Positions 49,201 through 53,158 are shown, counted from the stretch's first letter. The stretch: 64,000 nucleotides of DNA from Mytilus edulis (GCF_963676685.1 NC_092345.1:72963960-73027959); one strand, 5' to 3'. Made by a program: numbers and translations. Notes: a model not told the origin generated them from the letters alone.

Positions 49201-49986
49201 TCTCTTGAAAACTATTGAAATTTTTTTTTTAAATAAAATGCATTCAGATATTTTTTTTTATTGAATATAAAAAAAAACAGATGATCAGTGGCGGTGGATC
49301 CAGAAATGTTCATAAGTGGGGGTCCACTGACTGCCTAAGAGGGAGCCCACTTCGGTCAAGCTTCAGTGATTCCCTATATAATCAACCAAATTTTTTCCAG
49401 AAAAGGGCCCCCCCTAAATCCGCCTCTGATGTTATTTGCAGCAAACATTTCAGAATATTTCTTAGGATTGATTTACATGACAGATAATGCTTGATCTTAA
49501 TTCCAAAAATAGGGATAAAAAAATTGTAATGCTCAATTGCCTGGATTGAAGATGTTCAGCTCTTATACAAGTCCTTACTGTTTGTTCATGACCAACTAGA
49601 GTACTTGTTGATAAGATTTTAGTGTTCTTACCCTTCAACTAAGATAAACAGACTGTTTACATAATACATGTACAAACAAAATGATGAGAAACTTAATAAA
49701 TGTTAGGATGAAAAACAAAATCAAAATATGAAAGTGCTGTGTGAAGAAAATTAGTCTTTTCTGTTCAAAATGATTTTTTTTTCAGGAGACCTGTGAGGAC
49801 GATACAACTCAAATTAGATTAACCTTTTTCAATGAGGAATCCCAGCAAGAGGTCTGCTGGCACATAGCTATGACAACAGATTCAGGAGTGCTTTCATTAA
49901 TTAATGCAGTCAGAGAACCATGGAAAAATGCATTTGGAGTAGATCTTGATGTCACTCCAGTGTCATTTTTATCAAACAGTTTATAA
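7188..49986 (+). CDS. STK11IP: Serine/threonine kinase 11 (LKB1)-interacting protein, 23 exons
   Basis: The joined exons give 4371 nt, 1456 aa, against roughly 1090 aa in human. The N-terminus matches the STK11IP leader (LALLLRKNG), followed by the KTISLK segment. Leucine-rich repeats occupy about residues 95-300. A basic/acidic linker follows, then LRDHYDVNWLQ (human has a matching F-R-E-R-x-x-x-N-W-L-Q), a folded region at about 552-645, a zinc ribbon (CLKC near 672, CPKC near 713), a long polar region at about 866-1160, IDHRLKLFL, and the C-terminal domains ending near REPWKNAF. In mammals the protein binds LKB1 and is reported at lysosomes as an mTORC1 substrate; function here is by homology. 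The extra length is mostly exon 18. Intron 16 (13.6 kb) hosts nested transposons. Confidence 0.93.
7246..7763 (+). other. STK11IP intron 1
   Basis: No gene, RNA or clear mobile element seen. Confidence 0.6.
7764..7963 (+). CDS. STK11IP: STK11IP exon 2
   Basis: Acceptor TTTCAG, donor GTAATA. Encodes G-DRILNGESKLSL through FITKTISLK, matching human LFDVLQKTLSLK. An upstream in-frame ATG at 7625 is intronic. Confidence 0.92.
7964..10017 (+). other. STK11IP intron 2
   Basis: AT-rich. An imperfect inverted repeat spans about 8075-8190 (arms contain TTATCCACT and AGTGGATAATAA). Nothing else recognised. Confidence 0.5.
10018..10185 (+). CDS. STK11IP: STK11IP exon 3, start of LRR region
   Basis: 56 codons, phase 0 at both ends; acceptor TTACAG, donor GTAAAT. 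Contains FRSVEVLELKKVPIHMLEGL, matching human FKSLRHLELRGVPLHCLHGL. Confidence 0.93.
10383..10597. mobile_element. PIF/Harbinger-like MITE with a poly-C tract
   Basis: 215 bp with inverted ends GGGCTATTCCAGAAAAAAAT and its reverse complement, flanked by TAA on both sides (10380-10382, 10598-10600). A TWA duplication plus a GGG start is typical of PIF/Harbinger elements. A long C run lies at about 10547-10573. In STK11IP intron 3. Confidence 0.85.
10673..10780 (+). CDS. STK11IP: STK11IP exon 4
   Basis: 36 codons, acceptor TTTCAG, donor GTAAGT. Encodes DLFEACGGDQSS and LKSIFLSYNGLRKLDSSL; human has L-L-S-A-C-G-G-D at the same place. Confidence 0.93.
10781..11790 (+). other. STK11IP intron 4
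   Basis: No gene or recognisable repeat; short ORFs have no coding support. Confidence 0.5.
11791..11862 (+). CDS. STK11IP: STK11IP exon 5, one LRR
   Basis: 24 codons, phase 0 both ends; LLPVLEVIDISHNDLERTE is a leucine-rich repeat (L-x-x-L-x-x-I-D-I-S-H-N-x-L). Confidence 0.93.
12069..13183. mobile_element. TIR element, hAT-like, about 1.1 kb, non-autonomous
   Basis: Ends AGTGTTTCCTTCAG and CTGTAGGAAACACT are inverted repeats. The right part has several GGGCAGGGCG units (about 13085-13150). No transposase was seen. Family from the terminal sequence only. In STK11IP intron 5. Confidence 0.6.
13938..14067 (+). CDS. STK11IP: STK11IP exon 6, LRRs
   Basis: 130 nt, acceptor TAACAG, donor GTATTG. 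Encodes LTDITRVNLGFNRLDSIPSF and KTLVLRNNNLDNIE, two leucine-rich repeats. Confidence 0.93.
14824..14927 (+). CDS. STK11IP: STK11IP exon 7, LRRs
   Basis: 104 nt, acceptor TTGCAG, donor GTAAGT. GIDDLNSLEELDLSENCLCD then LVGLAELNKLRM; matches human GLEQLRNLRHLDLAYNLL. Confidence 0.94.
15117..16775. mobile_element. TIR DNA element with a nested dispersed repeat
   Basis: Left end (ACCGTGTTCACACTTTAAAA, then GGGTCAAACCCAGG) and right end (GGGTCAAACCCAGTT ... CATAGTGTGAATGGTGT) are imperfect inverted repeats. The middle (15296-16208) is a copy of the CACTTGGCG repeat family. No transposase seen. In intron 7. Confidence 0.65.
15296..16208 (+). repeat. Dispersed CACTTGGCG/GAGCCTCTAG family, divergent copy
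   Basis: Shares ordered blocks with 19026-20792: ATCACTTGGCGTC near the start, CTTCTCTGAAACTAC, AAAATGCAGTTTTTGGCTTA, CAACCCATTGTTGGGTTGCTG, and a terminal GGCTCTTGAGAGCC hairpin. Nested inside a TIR element. Confidence 0.85.
17027..17200 (+). repeat. Dispersed TATGCCC...TTTTCTGGTCTGTG repeat, short copy
   Basis: Shares TTATGCCC, TTTTCTGGTCTGTG, a GTCCGTTCGTTCGTCTG-like run, GAACATAGAAAATGATAGTG and GGGACACATTCTTGTT with 18178-18478, in the same order and orientation. Confidence 0.8.
18178..18478 (+). repeat. Dispersed TATGCCCCACCTACGATAG repeat, longer copy
   Basis: About 300 bp, second copy of the family at 17027; starts with a small hairpin (TGCCCC ... GGGGCA) and has a GTCCGTCTGT-rich stretch. 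A related GTCCGTCC-rich element occurs near 46418-46500. In intron 7. Confidence 0.8.
18751..18843 (+). CDS. STK11IP: STK11IP exon 8, last LRR and cap
   Basis: 31 codons, acceptor TTACAG, donor GTAAGT. LSLQGNPLSFHDSHRPLTVQ matches human LYLEGNPLWFHPEHRAATAQ. Confidence 0.95.
19026..20792 (+). mobile_element. Dispersed CACTTGGCG/GAGCCTCTAG element with internal ~507-bp tandem units
   Basis: Begins with a hairpin (AGCTCACCTGGCC ... GGCCAAGTGAGC) and ends with hairpin AGGCTCTTTAGAGCCT directly followed by CTAG. Three internal units start near 19099, 19606 and 20107 (CTTCTCCTCTGAAACTAC). A reversed copy lies at 59907-61384. No protein coded. The hairpin-CTAG end is Helitron-like, but the other end lacks TC, so class is unresolved. 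In intron 8. Confidence 0.85.
21092..21133 (+). CDS. STK11IP: STK11IP exon 9
   Basis: 14 codons, FTLNGKKITATERL, matching human GFLLDGKVLSLTDF. Acceptor TTTCAG, donor GTAAGT. Its last 13 nt and the donor are part of a tandem repeat that follows. Confidence 0.88.
21121..21414 (+). repeat. 49-bp tandem repeat, 6 copies, each with a 5' splice site
   Basis: Copies start at 21121, 21170, 21219, 21268, 21317 and 21366. Each contains AACAGAACGATTAGTAAGTA, the end of exon 9 plus its donor GTAAGT. Only the first donor keeps the frame: reading on reaches TAA 12 nt after the first exon boundary. Confidence 0.95.
21429..21556 (+). repeat. 24-bp tandem repeat, 5 copies
   Basis: Unit TAAAGAGAAATTAGTCAGAT plus TCAG, with a 5-bp insertion between copies 3 and 4. 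Directly follows the 49-bp array in intron 9. The rest of intron 9 (to 23042) shows no gene. Confidence 0.93.
23043..23307 (+). CDS. STK11IP: STK11IP exon 10, polar linker
   Basis: 265 nt, acceptor TTTAG, donor GTGTGT. Encodes LTQRSVMNLSRRPSWE, then a Ser/Asp-rich stretch and basic GSRRKKKARPKTALISDEEV, comparable with human KVKSRVRVRRASISEPSDTD. Likely disordered. Confidence 0.92.
23462..23680. mobile_element. MITE with TACTGTGGATTCATT ends
   Basis: About 220 bp, inverted ends TACTGTGGATTCATTATTA and AAATGAATCCACAGTA. A degraded relative lies near 53159-53343. In intron 10. Confidence 0.75.
23812..24096 (+). CDS. STK11IP: STK11IP exon 11
   Basis: 285 nt, acceptor CCCCAG chosen because it alone fits the phase, donor GTGAGT. 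Contains EIQMLRDHYDVNWLQVIAAK, matching the human R-E-R-F-G-R-N-W-L-Q-Y segment, then an acidic Ser/Thr tail. Confidence 0.93.
24874..25015 (+). repeat. 71-bp tandem duplication
   Basis: Two copies (24874-24944, 24945-25015) sharing AAAGGGACG, CACTACTAACCGTGTATGAA and ATAAGCC. Intron 11 otherwise shows no gene. Confidence 0.9.
25322..25453 (+). CDS. STK11IP: STK11IP exon 12
   Basis: 132 nt, symmetrical phase 1-1, acceptor TTACAG, donor GTATTA. Encodes VSEEDTVQMRRKPKLHS through QAEESEYYG. Resembles exon 17 at both ends. Confidence 0.88.
25678..25961 (+). CDS. STK11IP: STK11IP exon 13
   Basis: 284 nt, acceptor AACAG, donor GTAAGT. Encodes a folded beta-rich segment (PFIVMLPSEQLKQLIISVNN ... 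FLISMETVDHENI) aligning with the human CFLRVTSAHLFEVEL region. Its last 34 nt are in a tandem repeat. Confidence 0.92.
25928..26101 (+). repeat. 58-bp tandem repeat, 3 copies, each with a 5' splice site
   Basis: Copies start at 25928, 25986 and 26044. Each holds the last part of exon 13 (AACATATGTAATGGAG ... GATATAGCTAA) and GTAAGTCAAGAC. Copies 2 and 3 share GGACGC in place of GAACAC. Using a distal donor would shift the frame (58 is not a multiple of 3). Confidence 0.95.
26230..26870. repeat. Minisatellite with 105-bp higher-order unit (three ~35-bp monomers)
   Basis: Monomers carry variants of AAAACTATGGATATTGTCCT; the clearest 105-bp units run from about 26370 to 26690. The unit is open in frames on both strands, giving long repetitive ORFs that are not genes. 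In intron 13. Confidence 0.92.
26930..27101 (+). CDS. STK11IP: STK11IP exon 14, zinc ribbon first half
   Basis: 172 nt, acceptor TTTTAG, donor GTAAGT. Encodes EFQNLLQPFVDAKDVERQ and QCLKCSNQF; human has F-Q-C-L-R-C-G-H-E-F. Supplies one CxxC pair. Confidence 0.95.
27229..27389 (+). repeat. Fragment of the CACTTGGCG/GAGCCTCTAG family
   Basis: Short degraded right-hand piece with GTAAACAGCAAAAAGGATCAGC and the terminal CTCTTTAGAGCCTCTAG. In intron 14. Confidence 0.75.
27753..27909 (+). CDS. STK11IP: STK11IP exon 15, zinc ribbon second half
   Basis: 157 nt, acceptor TTCCAG, donor GTAACT. Encodes GDSTQYICPKCKSEMVVEL (human V-C-P-N-C-G-S-D-H-V-V-L-L), the second CxxC pair, then a polar stretch. 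Confidence 0.95.
28933..29027 (+). CDS. STK11IP: STK11IP exon 16
   Basis: 95 nt, acceptor TTTCAG, donor GTATGT; encodes GNIISGSPVAKSSPKKEKDN and an acidic end. Assigned by phase and continuity; low-complexity linker. Confidence 0.85.
29336..29900 (+). repeat. ~282-bp tandem duplication abutting the LINE
   Basis: Two copies, about 29336-29617 and 29618-29900, both contain TTTAGAATAAAATTAGTTTC and end AAGTATTTCAATTGTTAAAA-CT. The copied segment includes the LINE target site and the first 8 nt of the LINE. Confidence 0.9.
29910..30824 (+). CDS. LINE ORF1, RNA-binding chaperone-like protein
   Basis: 304 codons from the ATG at 29910 (an in-frame ATG at 29871 lies outside the LINE). Layout: basic N-terminus with KKPGAKESSQEKPPKQNKR, a coiled coil at about 90-150 (heptads around KLKDQMDSLMIDNENLRERV), then an RRM-like and C-terminal region (RKHNIRMLNYPE, VQAIHRIPGK). 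This is the L1 ORF1p / Transposase_22 layout: it trimerises and coats LINE RNA. No frame breaks. Confidence 0.9.
   Translation: MLAAKKPGAKESSQEKPPKQNKRTHSDVADESLECTDSMTSIQTTLSEIKKALQVTVTKDDLSSAINCLVQQKDLKDIVTNIVKQLLLTFEKNLSEKIEAKVRETTGKLKDQMDSLMIDNENLRERVRAKDKSIEKLEEQVSDNNNRAIDAIKLGNYNEQYSRKHNIRMLNYPERPHEVLRDEFVKMVNKELKVDIKPDDVQAIHRIPGKEGHIKPIIVKVRNTELKIKIMRQKRGLKNDIKFHDDITQRNLGLMTRLKNGELFENVWFYNCNVYAKQQDGSRIRFDLFDNIEQKLKNKNKKGH
31197..31647 (+). repeat. Left 451-bp terminal direct repeat
   Basis: Bounded by 20-bp inverted repeats; same length and sequence (by eye) as 35615-36065. An 82-codon ORF inside is identical in both copies, which follows from copy identity and is not evidence of coding. 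Confidence 0.93.
31648..32735. other. Transposon left interior, no gene
   Basis: AT-rich, no convincing ORF; may be promoter/leader of the transposase. Low-complexity A/T runs at 31940-32060. Confidence 0.5.
32736..34739 (+). CDS. Mutator-like DDE transposase
   Basis: 667 codons, no break. Basic Ser/Pro-rich N-terminus (1-45); Cys cluster at C136, C143, C146 (LKCKTCGF), a likely zinc-binding part; segment 165-215 with NPGQPNVALASAL; putative catalytic triad D251 (TVDARYN), D353 or D355 (TTDGDG) and E531 (NTNKNEGVHR), with a conserved His in DPVHLGQSQ (H384) and a Cys-rich insertion (C457, C462, C465, C472). The order D-x-R-Y-N, T-D-G-D, H, N-x-N-E is that of the metazoan Mutator-like transposase domain. 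The C-terminus is basic and polar. Expected to cut and join ends of its own element. Start is the first ATG; an upstream frame (32590) is a shadow. Confidence 0.82.
   Translation: MFTKGYTPYSKGKKRSKKDNSPRNPGWFPVGTSGRSRSRTPIQIPDSASASTSYVRQTLQSPDCEKATGHICTLRPQANANLKIEENNALHSGMRLIDSELTTSLINTTYDKHKVESPSCPRMNVDYHEQKKWGTCWQYTLKCKTCGFIGDRMKMYKEIANGKPGPNPGQPNVALASALQDCPIGNTTVQQLLAGVDTPPPCRSSMQRTSNRVAAEMVNLNKTDMAQKLELVKEENRKRGVPENEINITVDARYNSNTIVSKKKPGQNATQAFALGIETMTDRKFIVAAVVQNKMCWRGAWLRGKGFPIECPGHEECTSNLYRAAALSEYELGKEMGNQLGLQKFLVRYVTTDGDGRSARGIEDAIKALEPMWEVERLADPVHLGQSQFRASNRAQYSAGMFHGKTKEENRQLKTVFSKDIKCRCSMIINKLMEKYDKNIHDMSKDLPKVLDATLRCYDGDCTLCQEHSIVCKGDAALNWWSRSHYLSTYQITALQMDKTDKFLLQEILKMKLTKAAVKSMKLYDNTNKNEGVHRAMSVNLPKNVIYSKNMEGRLASGVHRNNNMPGTSTQLKCKNLGVDLSTRSQLYLKKMDTNFKYSQDYELRPAVQERRLQQSAEKLAEHKTWREMNKKHDYYCKDQLDPQPALHFQDHDSYCKPKLNPRPAAD
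34873..35337 (-). CDS. His-Cys-box (His-Me finger) endonuclease, I-PpoI-like
   Basis: 154 codons, convergent with the transposase, 133 bp apart. Motifs: C24 with QIWTG, KYG, MHVHRLAY (53-60), then VSHLCHNSKCITVGHL (75-90). Against I-PpoI as remembered, spacing is exact for the general base His98 (H77), zinc ligands Cys100, Cys105, His110 (C79, C84, H89), metal-binding Asn119 (N98) and Cys125 (C104); further Cys/His (C108, C110, H113, C120) could form the second zinc site. Family members make 4-nt staggered double-strand cuts. Its role in this element is unknown. The last ~30 residues may be non-homologous read-through. Confidence 0.82.
   Translation of the reverse strand: MDAFLQKYRQKLNDSSAPGYNGQCQIWTGLCTPNGKYGVINCKFPDARGWRQMHVHRLAYMVHHQNIFIDKSYDVSHLCHNSKCITVGHLSLEPHGFNNSRQSCVSTCSCLGHPEPLPPCRVELKMDNNNLGKILIGYIYFYNYPREGLAKKLK
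35615..36065 (+). repeat. Right 451-bp terminal direct repeat
   Basis: Same length and orientation as the left repeat, identical by eye. Preceded by CTTA and followed by the AACT target duplication. Confidence 0.93.
36253..40044 (+). CDS. LINE ORF2, AP endonuclease and reverse transcriptase
   Basis: 1263 codons without a break; the true start may be Met1 or Met6. Endonuclease (about 10-240): N16 (SMNVRG), E46 (CFQETH), D148/N150 (GDWN), D211 (RLDFFLV), D235/H236 (TDHSAI), all catalytic positions kept. Reverse transcriptase (about 470-800): GKSPGSDGYTVEFYK, NWRPISLMNTD, LLLVDFEKAFDS, CRQGDPLSPYLF, YADD (712-715) and GLKINSSKTK. C-terminal CCHC zinc knuckle C1144, C1147, H1156, C1161. Architecture is that of L1/Tx1-group LINEs. 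It nicks target DNA and primes reverse transcription there. All key residues present, so this copy could be competent apart from the inserted transposon. Confidence 0.95.
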   Translation: MFYMTMDNIVTVLSMNVRGLFSNSKKRTDVFDWAKGKNASVICFQETHSNKDIEKKWEEEWGNKCFFSHHSNKSAGVSIMFKMGLDFEVHNSIIDIDGRYIILDLSLSSQRITFVCLYGFNTDEPSFFNEIYKKMATFSNTSFLLCGDWNVVQDTNIDTYNIIHNRNPNSRKKIEEIVESLELLDPWRTCYPNDRKYTWRQCSPIKQSRLDFFLVTEDLFSLMKNTSIIPGYKTDHSAITFTFSASLAKRGKGYWKFNSQLLRDLDYIKKVKTCINESILEYYESGNIDDPLNVKLSCNDQVFFELIKMKIRSLTIGYSIQKAREEKAATLLLENDIQNLENCMNISPDGQIHAALNQKKLELENIREKKIEGVFLRSHANWQENGEKCSEFFCKLEKKNFIKKTITELIDEKGKHISDQSRVLQEEMNFFKTLYSSKNLECDDESFFKHNVKLTEDEKDLCEGNISFKECAESLKSMSNGKSPGSDGYTVEFYKVFWRDIGPFLFRSLHFGYENGEFSKFQYQSVITCIPKEDKDRRYLANWRPISLMNTDTKIASAVIANRIKPVLPSIISDYQKGFIKDRFMGENTRLLYDLMHYLEKHNKTGLLLLVDFEKAFDSIEWSFLKKALKSFNFGPSICKWFEVFYLKASSCVINNGHLSSFFNLERSCRQGDPLSPYLFIIGVELLSMKIRSNPKIKGTFVHENESLLSQYADDTFLVLDGTETSLRETLNCFDSFQKVSGLKINSSKTKAVWVGNKKYSDLILCPDLKLQWCSSNFKLLGIEFSLDLDSMPEINFSKKIKEVSGILKSWQHRKLTLMGKITVIKTLALPKLIHLLTALPNLPESKLNELNTLFFQFIWNGKPDRIRRSTLIGDIPQGGLNMINIHYFNIYLKIGWIKRFSSNLYGSWQSLLLKSLEQYGGERVLHFEKEKLREISDSLSNPFWKDVFFSFHVARPATNISVQDILSLDILNFAPLVDFPYFIQWQRRGVQSLFDLINLETKDFCNFDQIGPRLQTNNFLKYYGLIAKIPKYMREHIKENIAHVNFETFNCIDNFLERLLCNKKAKFVYKDLVDRNVQLPTEKFLQWEQLLGIEIADWSKYYIILRKSCKDTYLGTFQYKFLHRIIATNTFLYKVKLKDSKLCTFCKISDETMEHLFYECSITHFIWQSFSQKLKRYFVNFTLSKKHIFLGLQNESLLLNLIIIIAKNYIYKCKLYEKKPSIIGLLAKIRKYQENEHYIAKKNGTTPYFQKFWAPVDYIFTD
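40394..42135 (+). repeat. Dispersed repeat with internal tandem units, right side of LINE insertion
   Basis: Continuation of the repeat interrupted by the LINE (left part 29336-29892). Units of about 150 bp with AACTTTAGTATAAGTAAA and GGAATTAGGGGCC recur at 40570-41030; units of about 140 bp with GGGGTTCTTTGATATGCTGA recur at 41060-41530; a further pair with ATCACAATCCAAATTCA occurs at 41595-41713 and 41988-42094. No coding evidence. Confidence 0.85.
42624..42854 (+). CDS. STK11IP: STK11IP exon 17
   Basis: 231 nt, symmetrical phase 1-1, acceptor ATACAG, donor GTAATT. Contains two DxVQLRxK motifs (GDTVQLRTKTK, DNVQLRPKTE) and ends DTDESEYNG, echoing exon 12. Mainly polar. Confidence 0.88.
42855..44015 (+). 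other. STK11IP intron 17
   Basis: No gene or clear repeat recognised. Confidence 0.5.
44016..44971 (+). CDS. STK11IP: STK11IP exon 18, long polar exon
   Basis: 956 nt, acceptor TTTAG, donor GTAATG. Mostly Ser/Asn/Asp/Glu-rich, including near-repeats around NDSSSIGIISES / NESSSIAVISES, probably disordered. The last 30 residues (DHRLKLFLTMTYLEENDVEK) match human VDHRLRLFLDVEVF, so the exon truly belongs to STK11IP. Confidence 0.93.
45132..45232 (+). CDS. STK11IP: STK11IP exon 19
   Basis: 101 nt, acceptor TTACAG, donor GTAAGT. VDIVQYMETEEFTGYLVVST then DRIFIFKF; human has G-E-F-M-C-L-V-V-V-S-D-R-R-L-Y-L-L-K. Confidence 0.95.
45249..45490 (+). repeat. 68-bp tandem repeat, about 3.5 copies
   Basis: Unit includes TGTTATTATATAGATAGATT and AAGTTAAGTCTTGTCCAGCT. 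It starts 16 bp after the exon 19 donor but does not include it. Intron 19 (45233-46207) otherwise shows nothing. Confidence 0.93.
46208..46386 (+). CDS. STK11IP: STK11IP exon 20
   Basis: 179 nt, acceptor TTTCAG, donor GTATGT. PITELQYIDIGLGYQSLRFE matches human VPLQDLSGIELGLAGQSLRL. Confidence 0.95.
46418..46560 (+). repeat. Dispersed TATACCCCTAC / GTCCGTCC-rich repeat
   Basis: Starts with a short hairpin (TACCCCTACTTT ... AAAGTGGGGTA), followed by a CTGTCTGTCCGTCAGTCCG run, similar in style to the repeats at 17027 and 18178. Right boundary uncertain. In intron 20. Confidence 0.6.
46949..47300 (+). repeat. 105-bp tandem repeat, about 3.3 copies
   Basis: Unit starts TATTAGTAAAGCAATGCTGT and contains ATTAGCCAAATATTAGTTAA; copies start near 46950, 47054 and 47159, with a partial fourth. 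In intron 20. Confidence 0.93.
47538..47705 (+). CDS. STK11IP: STK11IP exon 21
   Basis: 168 nt, acceptor TTGCAG, donor GTATAA. IVQDTAFSENSKLQG, acidic ESDEEEDGQFELVRYLCGI then LVEE; human has R-Q-F-F-Y-L-R-A-F-L-V-E-G. Confidence 0.94.
48094..48263 (+). CDS. STK11IP: STK11IP exon 22
   Basis: 170 nt, acceptor TTTCAG, donor GTATGT. VSVGLAITEDELILVTENYQ then WPLPRL, matching the human LVSLLLTPSTLFLLDE strand pattern. Confidence 0.93.
48653..49039. mobile_element. MITE, 387 bp, AATAGAC(A/C)ACTTTCGAG ends
   Basis: Inverted ends AATAGACAACTTTCGAGTTC and GAACTCGAAAGTGGTCTATT. No coding capacity. In intron 22. Confidence 0.8.
49284..49430. mobile_element. Degraded hAT-like MITE
   Basis: About 147 bp with ends resembling CAGTGGCGGTGGATCCAG and AAATCCGCCTCTG, the common hAT terminal motif. 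Clear 8-bp duplication not seen. In intron 22. Confidence 0.55.
49786..49986 (+). CDS. STK11IP: STK11IP exon 23 (stop)
   Basis: 201 nt, acceptor TTTCAG, TAA at 49984-49986. Contains IRLTFFNEESQQEVCWHIAM and AVREPWKNAFGVDL; human ends with W-I-R-E-P-W-E-E-L-F. Confidence 0.95.
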   Translation, partial: ETCEDDTTQIRLTFFNEESQQEVCWHIAMTTDSGVLSLINAVREPWKNAFGVDLDVTPVSFLSNSL

Positions 49987-50222
49987 TTTACTTTTTCTAT
50001 TTTAGTTAAGTTTTATGATATTAATTTATGTTCGCTTATATTTTACTGGTGCTTTGTAACATCTTGTTGGTTTTTTATTTTTATTTTGTAATACCTTTAA
50101 AGCTAAGTGTATGCTTTTTGTGGTCATACAGTATATTATGTTATTATTTAGATAAGATCAAATATTTGTCTAATCATTGTGTTACTTATCAATGGCAAAT
50201 CATTCAAATCTTCATATTCAGT

Positions 50223-50365
50223 TAGTTTCCTTTAATTGTACAGTGAATTTTTTAATTGTACAGTGAATTTCCTTTAATTGTACAGTGAATTTCCTTTAAT
50301 TGTACAATAATTTCCTTTAGTTGTACAGTGTGTTTCCTTTACTTGTACAGTGAATTTTCTTTAGT
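50223..50365 (+). repeat. 22-bp tandem repeat in probable 3' UTR
   Basis: About six imperfect copies of TTTCCTTTAATTGTACAGTG-AA. A candidate AATAAA lies farther on at 51676-51681; transcript end is not determined. Confidence 0.85.
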
Positions 50366-51790
50366 TTGATGTAACACATATTCTTTTAAATATTTTATTT
50401 ATGATCAAAAGGTTTATTGATGGTACCCTTAATACTATTCTCTCAGGTTTTGTTTTAAATATCTTTGTTACTTTTATTTTGTTTTATTTTAACATGATAG
50501 ATTGTATTTTGATATATTTAACATGCATTCTTTGTTATTTCTAAGTGATAGGACACAAACATTACCTTCTAAACTGTTATATTTTTCACAGTAGATATAA
50601 GTATGACAAAGAAAGAGGTGAACCATTACAGAAAAAAAATCATAGAATTGGGTAAAATTATATAAAAAAGGGATGCCATTAAGATCCTTCACTGCAACAC
50701 TTGTATTACATTGAGATTATATATCCTGTATTAGCCAAAACTTGCCTACATAATGCACTATCAATCTGACATCTGCATTTACCAAGCATTGCTAGTTTAT
50801 ATGTAGTCATGTCTATTAAGTAACCAAGCGGACATCTTAAATCGTGATATTTAATAACATCGTTTTTAAGAGCATGAACCATTCCTTCTCTGATCATATC
50901 TAATAAGAAGTGACTTTATTTTTAAACAGGCTGTTTGGGCTGTCATGACCTCATCACATGAATGTGTAACCTAATACACATCATCCCTATTTATTTCTTA
51001 TCTACTTAAAACATATGTTGATTTTTTTTAATCTTTTGTTTTTACATTTCTGTCATTATTTGTTATAAAGCATTACAATTTAACCATACCAGTATATTAT
51101 GTCAAGTATAGAACTTCCAAGGGTAAAAGTTTACAAGATTTCCTGGATTCCAACAACTTATAGGCATTGGAATTAAAGAGTGTGGTTTGAATAAACTAAA
51201 ATTTGATATTCAAGTTAGATATCTTACTTGTTATAACCAAAAAATATAGAAAATACCGGTAGTTTATTTGTAAAAAGATGTTATCTAATTTTAAAAACCA
51301 ATGGAAATTTGCCTGTTTTTTTTCAAATTTTGGTTGAAAATTATAATCTGCTAATCTTGAAGTCAGAAGAATACTAATACCTAGATCAAGAAAGAAGTAT
51401 TTTTAATCAAGTCTATGGTTTAGTAAACTATGATGCATTGTGATAATGGCTATTATTAAAATACTTATATGAAAGTATGGCTAATTCTTATTGGTGACTT
51501 CTTTGTTCTAACATTAAATATGCAAATATGTTAAAATATGTACAGCAATGTCTGTATATCTGTTAAACATTTTAGTATGTCTTCCTTATTTTTATAATTT
51601 CATACATTAAGTTTTAATGTCTTTTTATATACATTCAGTGCAGTTATGAAAAATATCTTTTTATGAGTTTTGTTAAATAAATGGATTATCATTTTACCTT
51701 TTGGATGAGTTTATTTTGATCAATTTTGTCAGCAAACTGTGATATCATAGCTTGGTAGAAACTTATGTTATTTAACATTGAACATTTTAA
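50366..51790. other. AT-rich sequence after STK11IP, no gene
   Basis: Possibly 3' UTR up to about 51.7 kb. No ORF with coding support. Confidence 0.45.
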
Positions 51791-51799
51791 AGTAACACT

Positions 51800-52775
51800 A
51801 GAACACACCCGTAAATCGCGGGTCCGTGACTGAATTAAAGTATATAACTATGCGCAAGCCTTATTTTAGTATTAGTATTGTCATCTGATAAAGTCATGCT
51901 GAATCATTATAAGATACACAGTTTTCTCTGCTTTCAAATCTTTCTGTTTGAACCCGTCGAACTGGAACTTATCAATTATTGATAATATTAATTATTTGGA
52001 AAACAAAAGGTCCTGGAATGGAGTATTTTTTAATCAACAGCATTGTCCTATATTAATAAAGTAGTTATAAATATTGAATTCTTTGATTCGCTGTTTTACG
52101 TCATGCCCGCTAACAAATTGAAAACTGTACCTATACGCCTTATTTTAGTTCAGATTTTTAGTATTCGTATTGTTATCTTAGAAAGTCTCACTGATTAAAA
52201 TACTACAATAGGTAACAATTTGAAAATTAAGTAGTGTCAACCCTGTGATTATGACCCGTGTAATACTATATAGTGGGTCTCATTGGGGTCTAAGCGTGAC
52301 GCGGGATTGCCCATTTTTGGTAAGCGTGACATGGGAAAGTCAAATTATTGTGTCGTGAAAACGGGAAATGAGGTCTAGCGGGACCCGGGAAATGACAAAA
52401 AAATGAGAATTGCTTACGTACATAGTGTAAGCGGGATACGGGAATCTGACAAAACAGTAAGCGGGATCCGGGATCGGAACCCCCCAATGAGACCCCCTTT
52501 ATAGCATATTAATCCTGAATACACCGTTTGGTGGTGCGCCTGTCAGATGCGGAACGTACAGATAAGGTAATCGGTAACAGGTGAATATACTATTGGTATC
52601 GGTATCGGACTCGACCCGGAACTTCTTAATTATTGGCAATATTAATTACGTGGAAAACAAAAGGGCCTGGAGTGGTGTAATTTTTAATCTACACCTTTGT
52701 ACTATATTAGTTATATATAAAGTTGAATTCTTTGATTCGTCGTTTTTACGTGATGACGGCTAACAAATTGGACCT
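51800..52775. repeat. Direct-repeat pair flanking a MITE
   Basis: Segments about 51955-52118 and 52605-52770 share GGAACTT, TTATTGATAATATTAATTA-type sequence, GGAAAACAAAAGG, GAATTCTTTGATTCG and GCTAACAAATTG in the same order. The MITE at 52275-52495 lies between them. Confidence 0.75.
52275..52495. mobile_element. MITE, GGGTCTCATTGGGG family, copy 2
   Basis: 221 bp with inverted ends GGGTCTCATTGGGG and CCCCAATGAGACCC. Inner sequence closely matches 6311-6534 (TGAGAATTGCTTACGTA, TGACAAAACAGTAAGCGGGA). Flanks CTATATAG and CTTTATAG suggest an 8-bp target duplication with one mismatch. Confidence 0.85.
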
Positions 52776-53158
52776 CGTAATTTTAGTATTATAGATACAT
52801 TCATACAGAGTTCATGTCTTTAAATATACAAATGCCCTAGACATTCATCTAACCTGGTTGTTATACACAAATTAACTTTGTGGGTATCAATTTAAAACCA
52901 TCAGAAAAGATGATACTTAAAAAAAATCACATGTTTTATAATAATTTATATATAATTGCTTTCAGAAATAAGCTGATTCATCTTTGCTTACAAATCGACA
53001 ATAATTGATGTAAAAAAAAAATATGTATTGCACATGTGTAATCAGAAGTGCAATAGTAATTGAGATTGAATAACCCTCCCACATCAGAGGAGAGTATTTC
53101 ATTTCTATTACATATCCCAATAAAGCAGGATTCAATTGAGGGAGTTCAAATGGCATAC

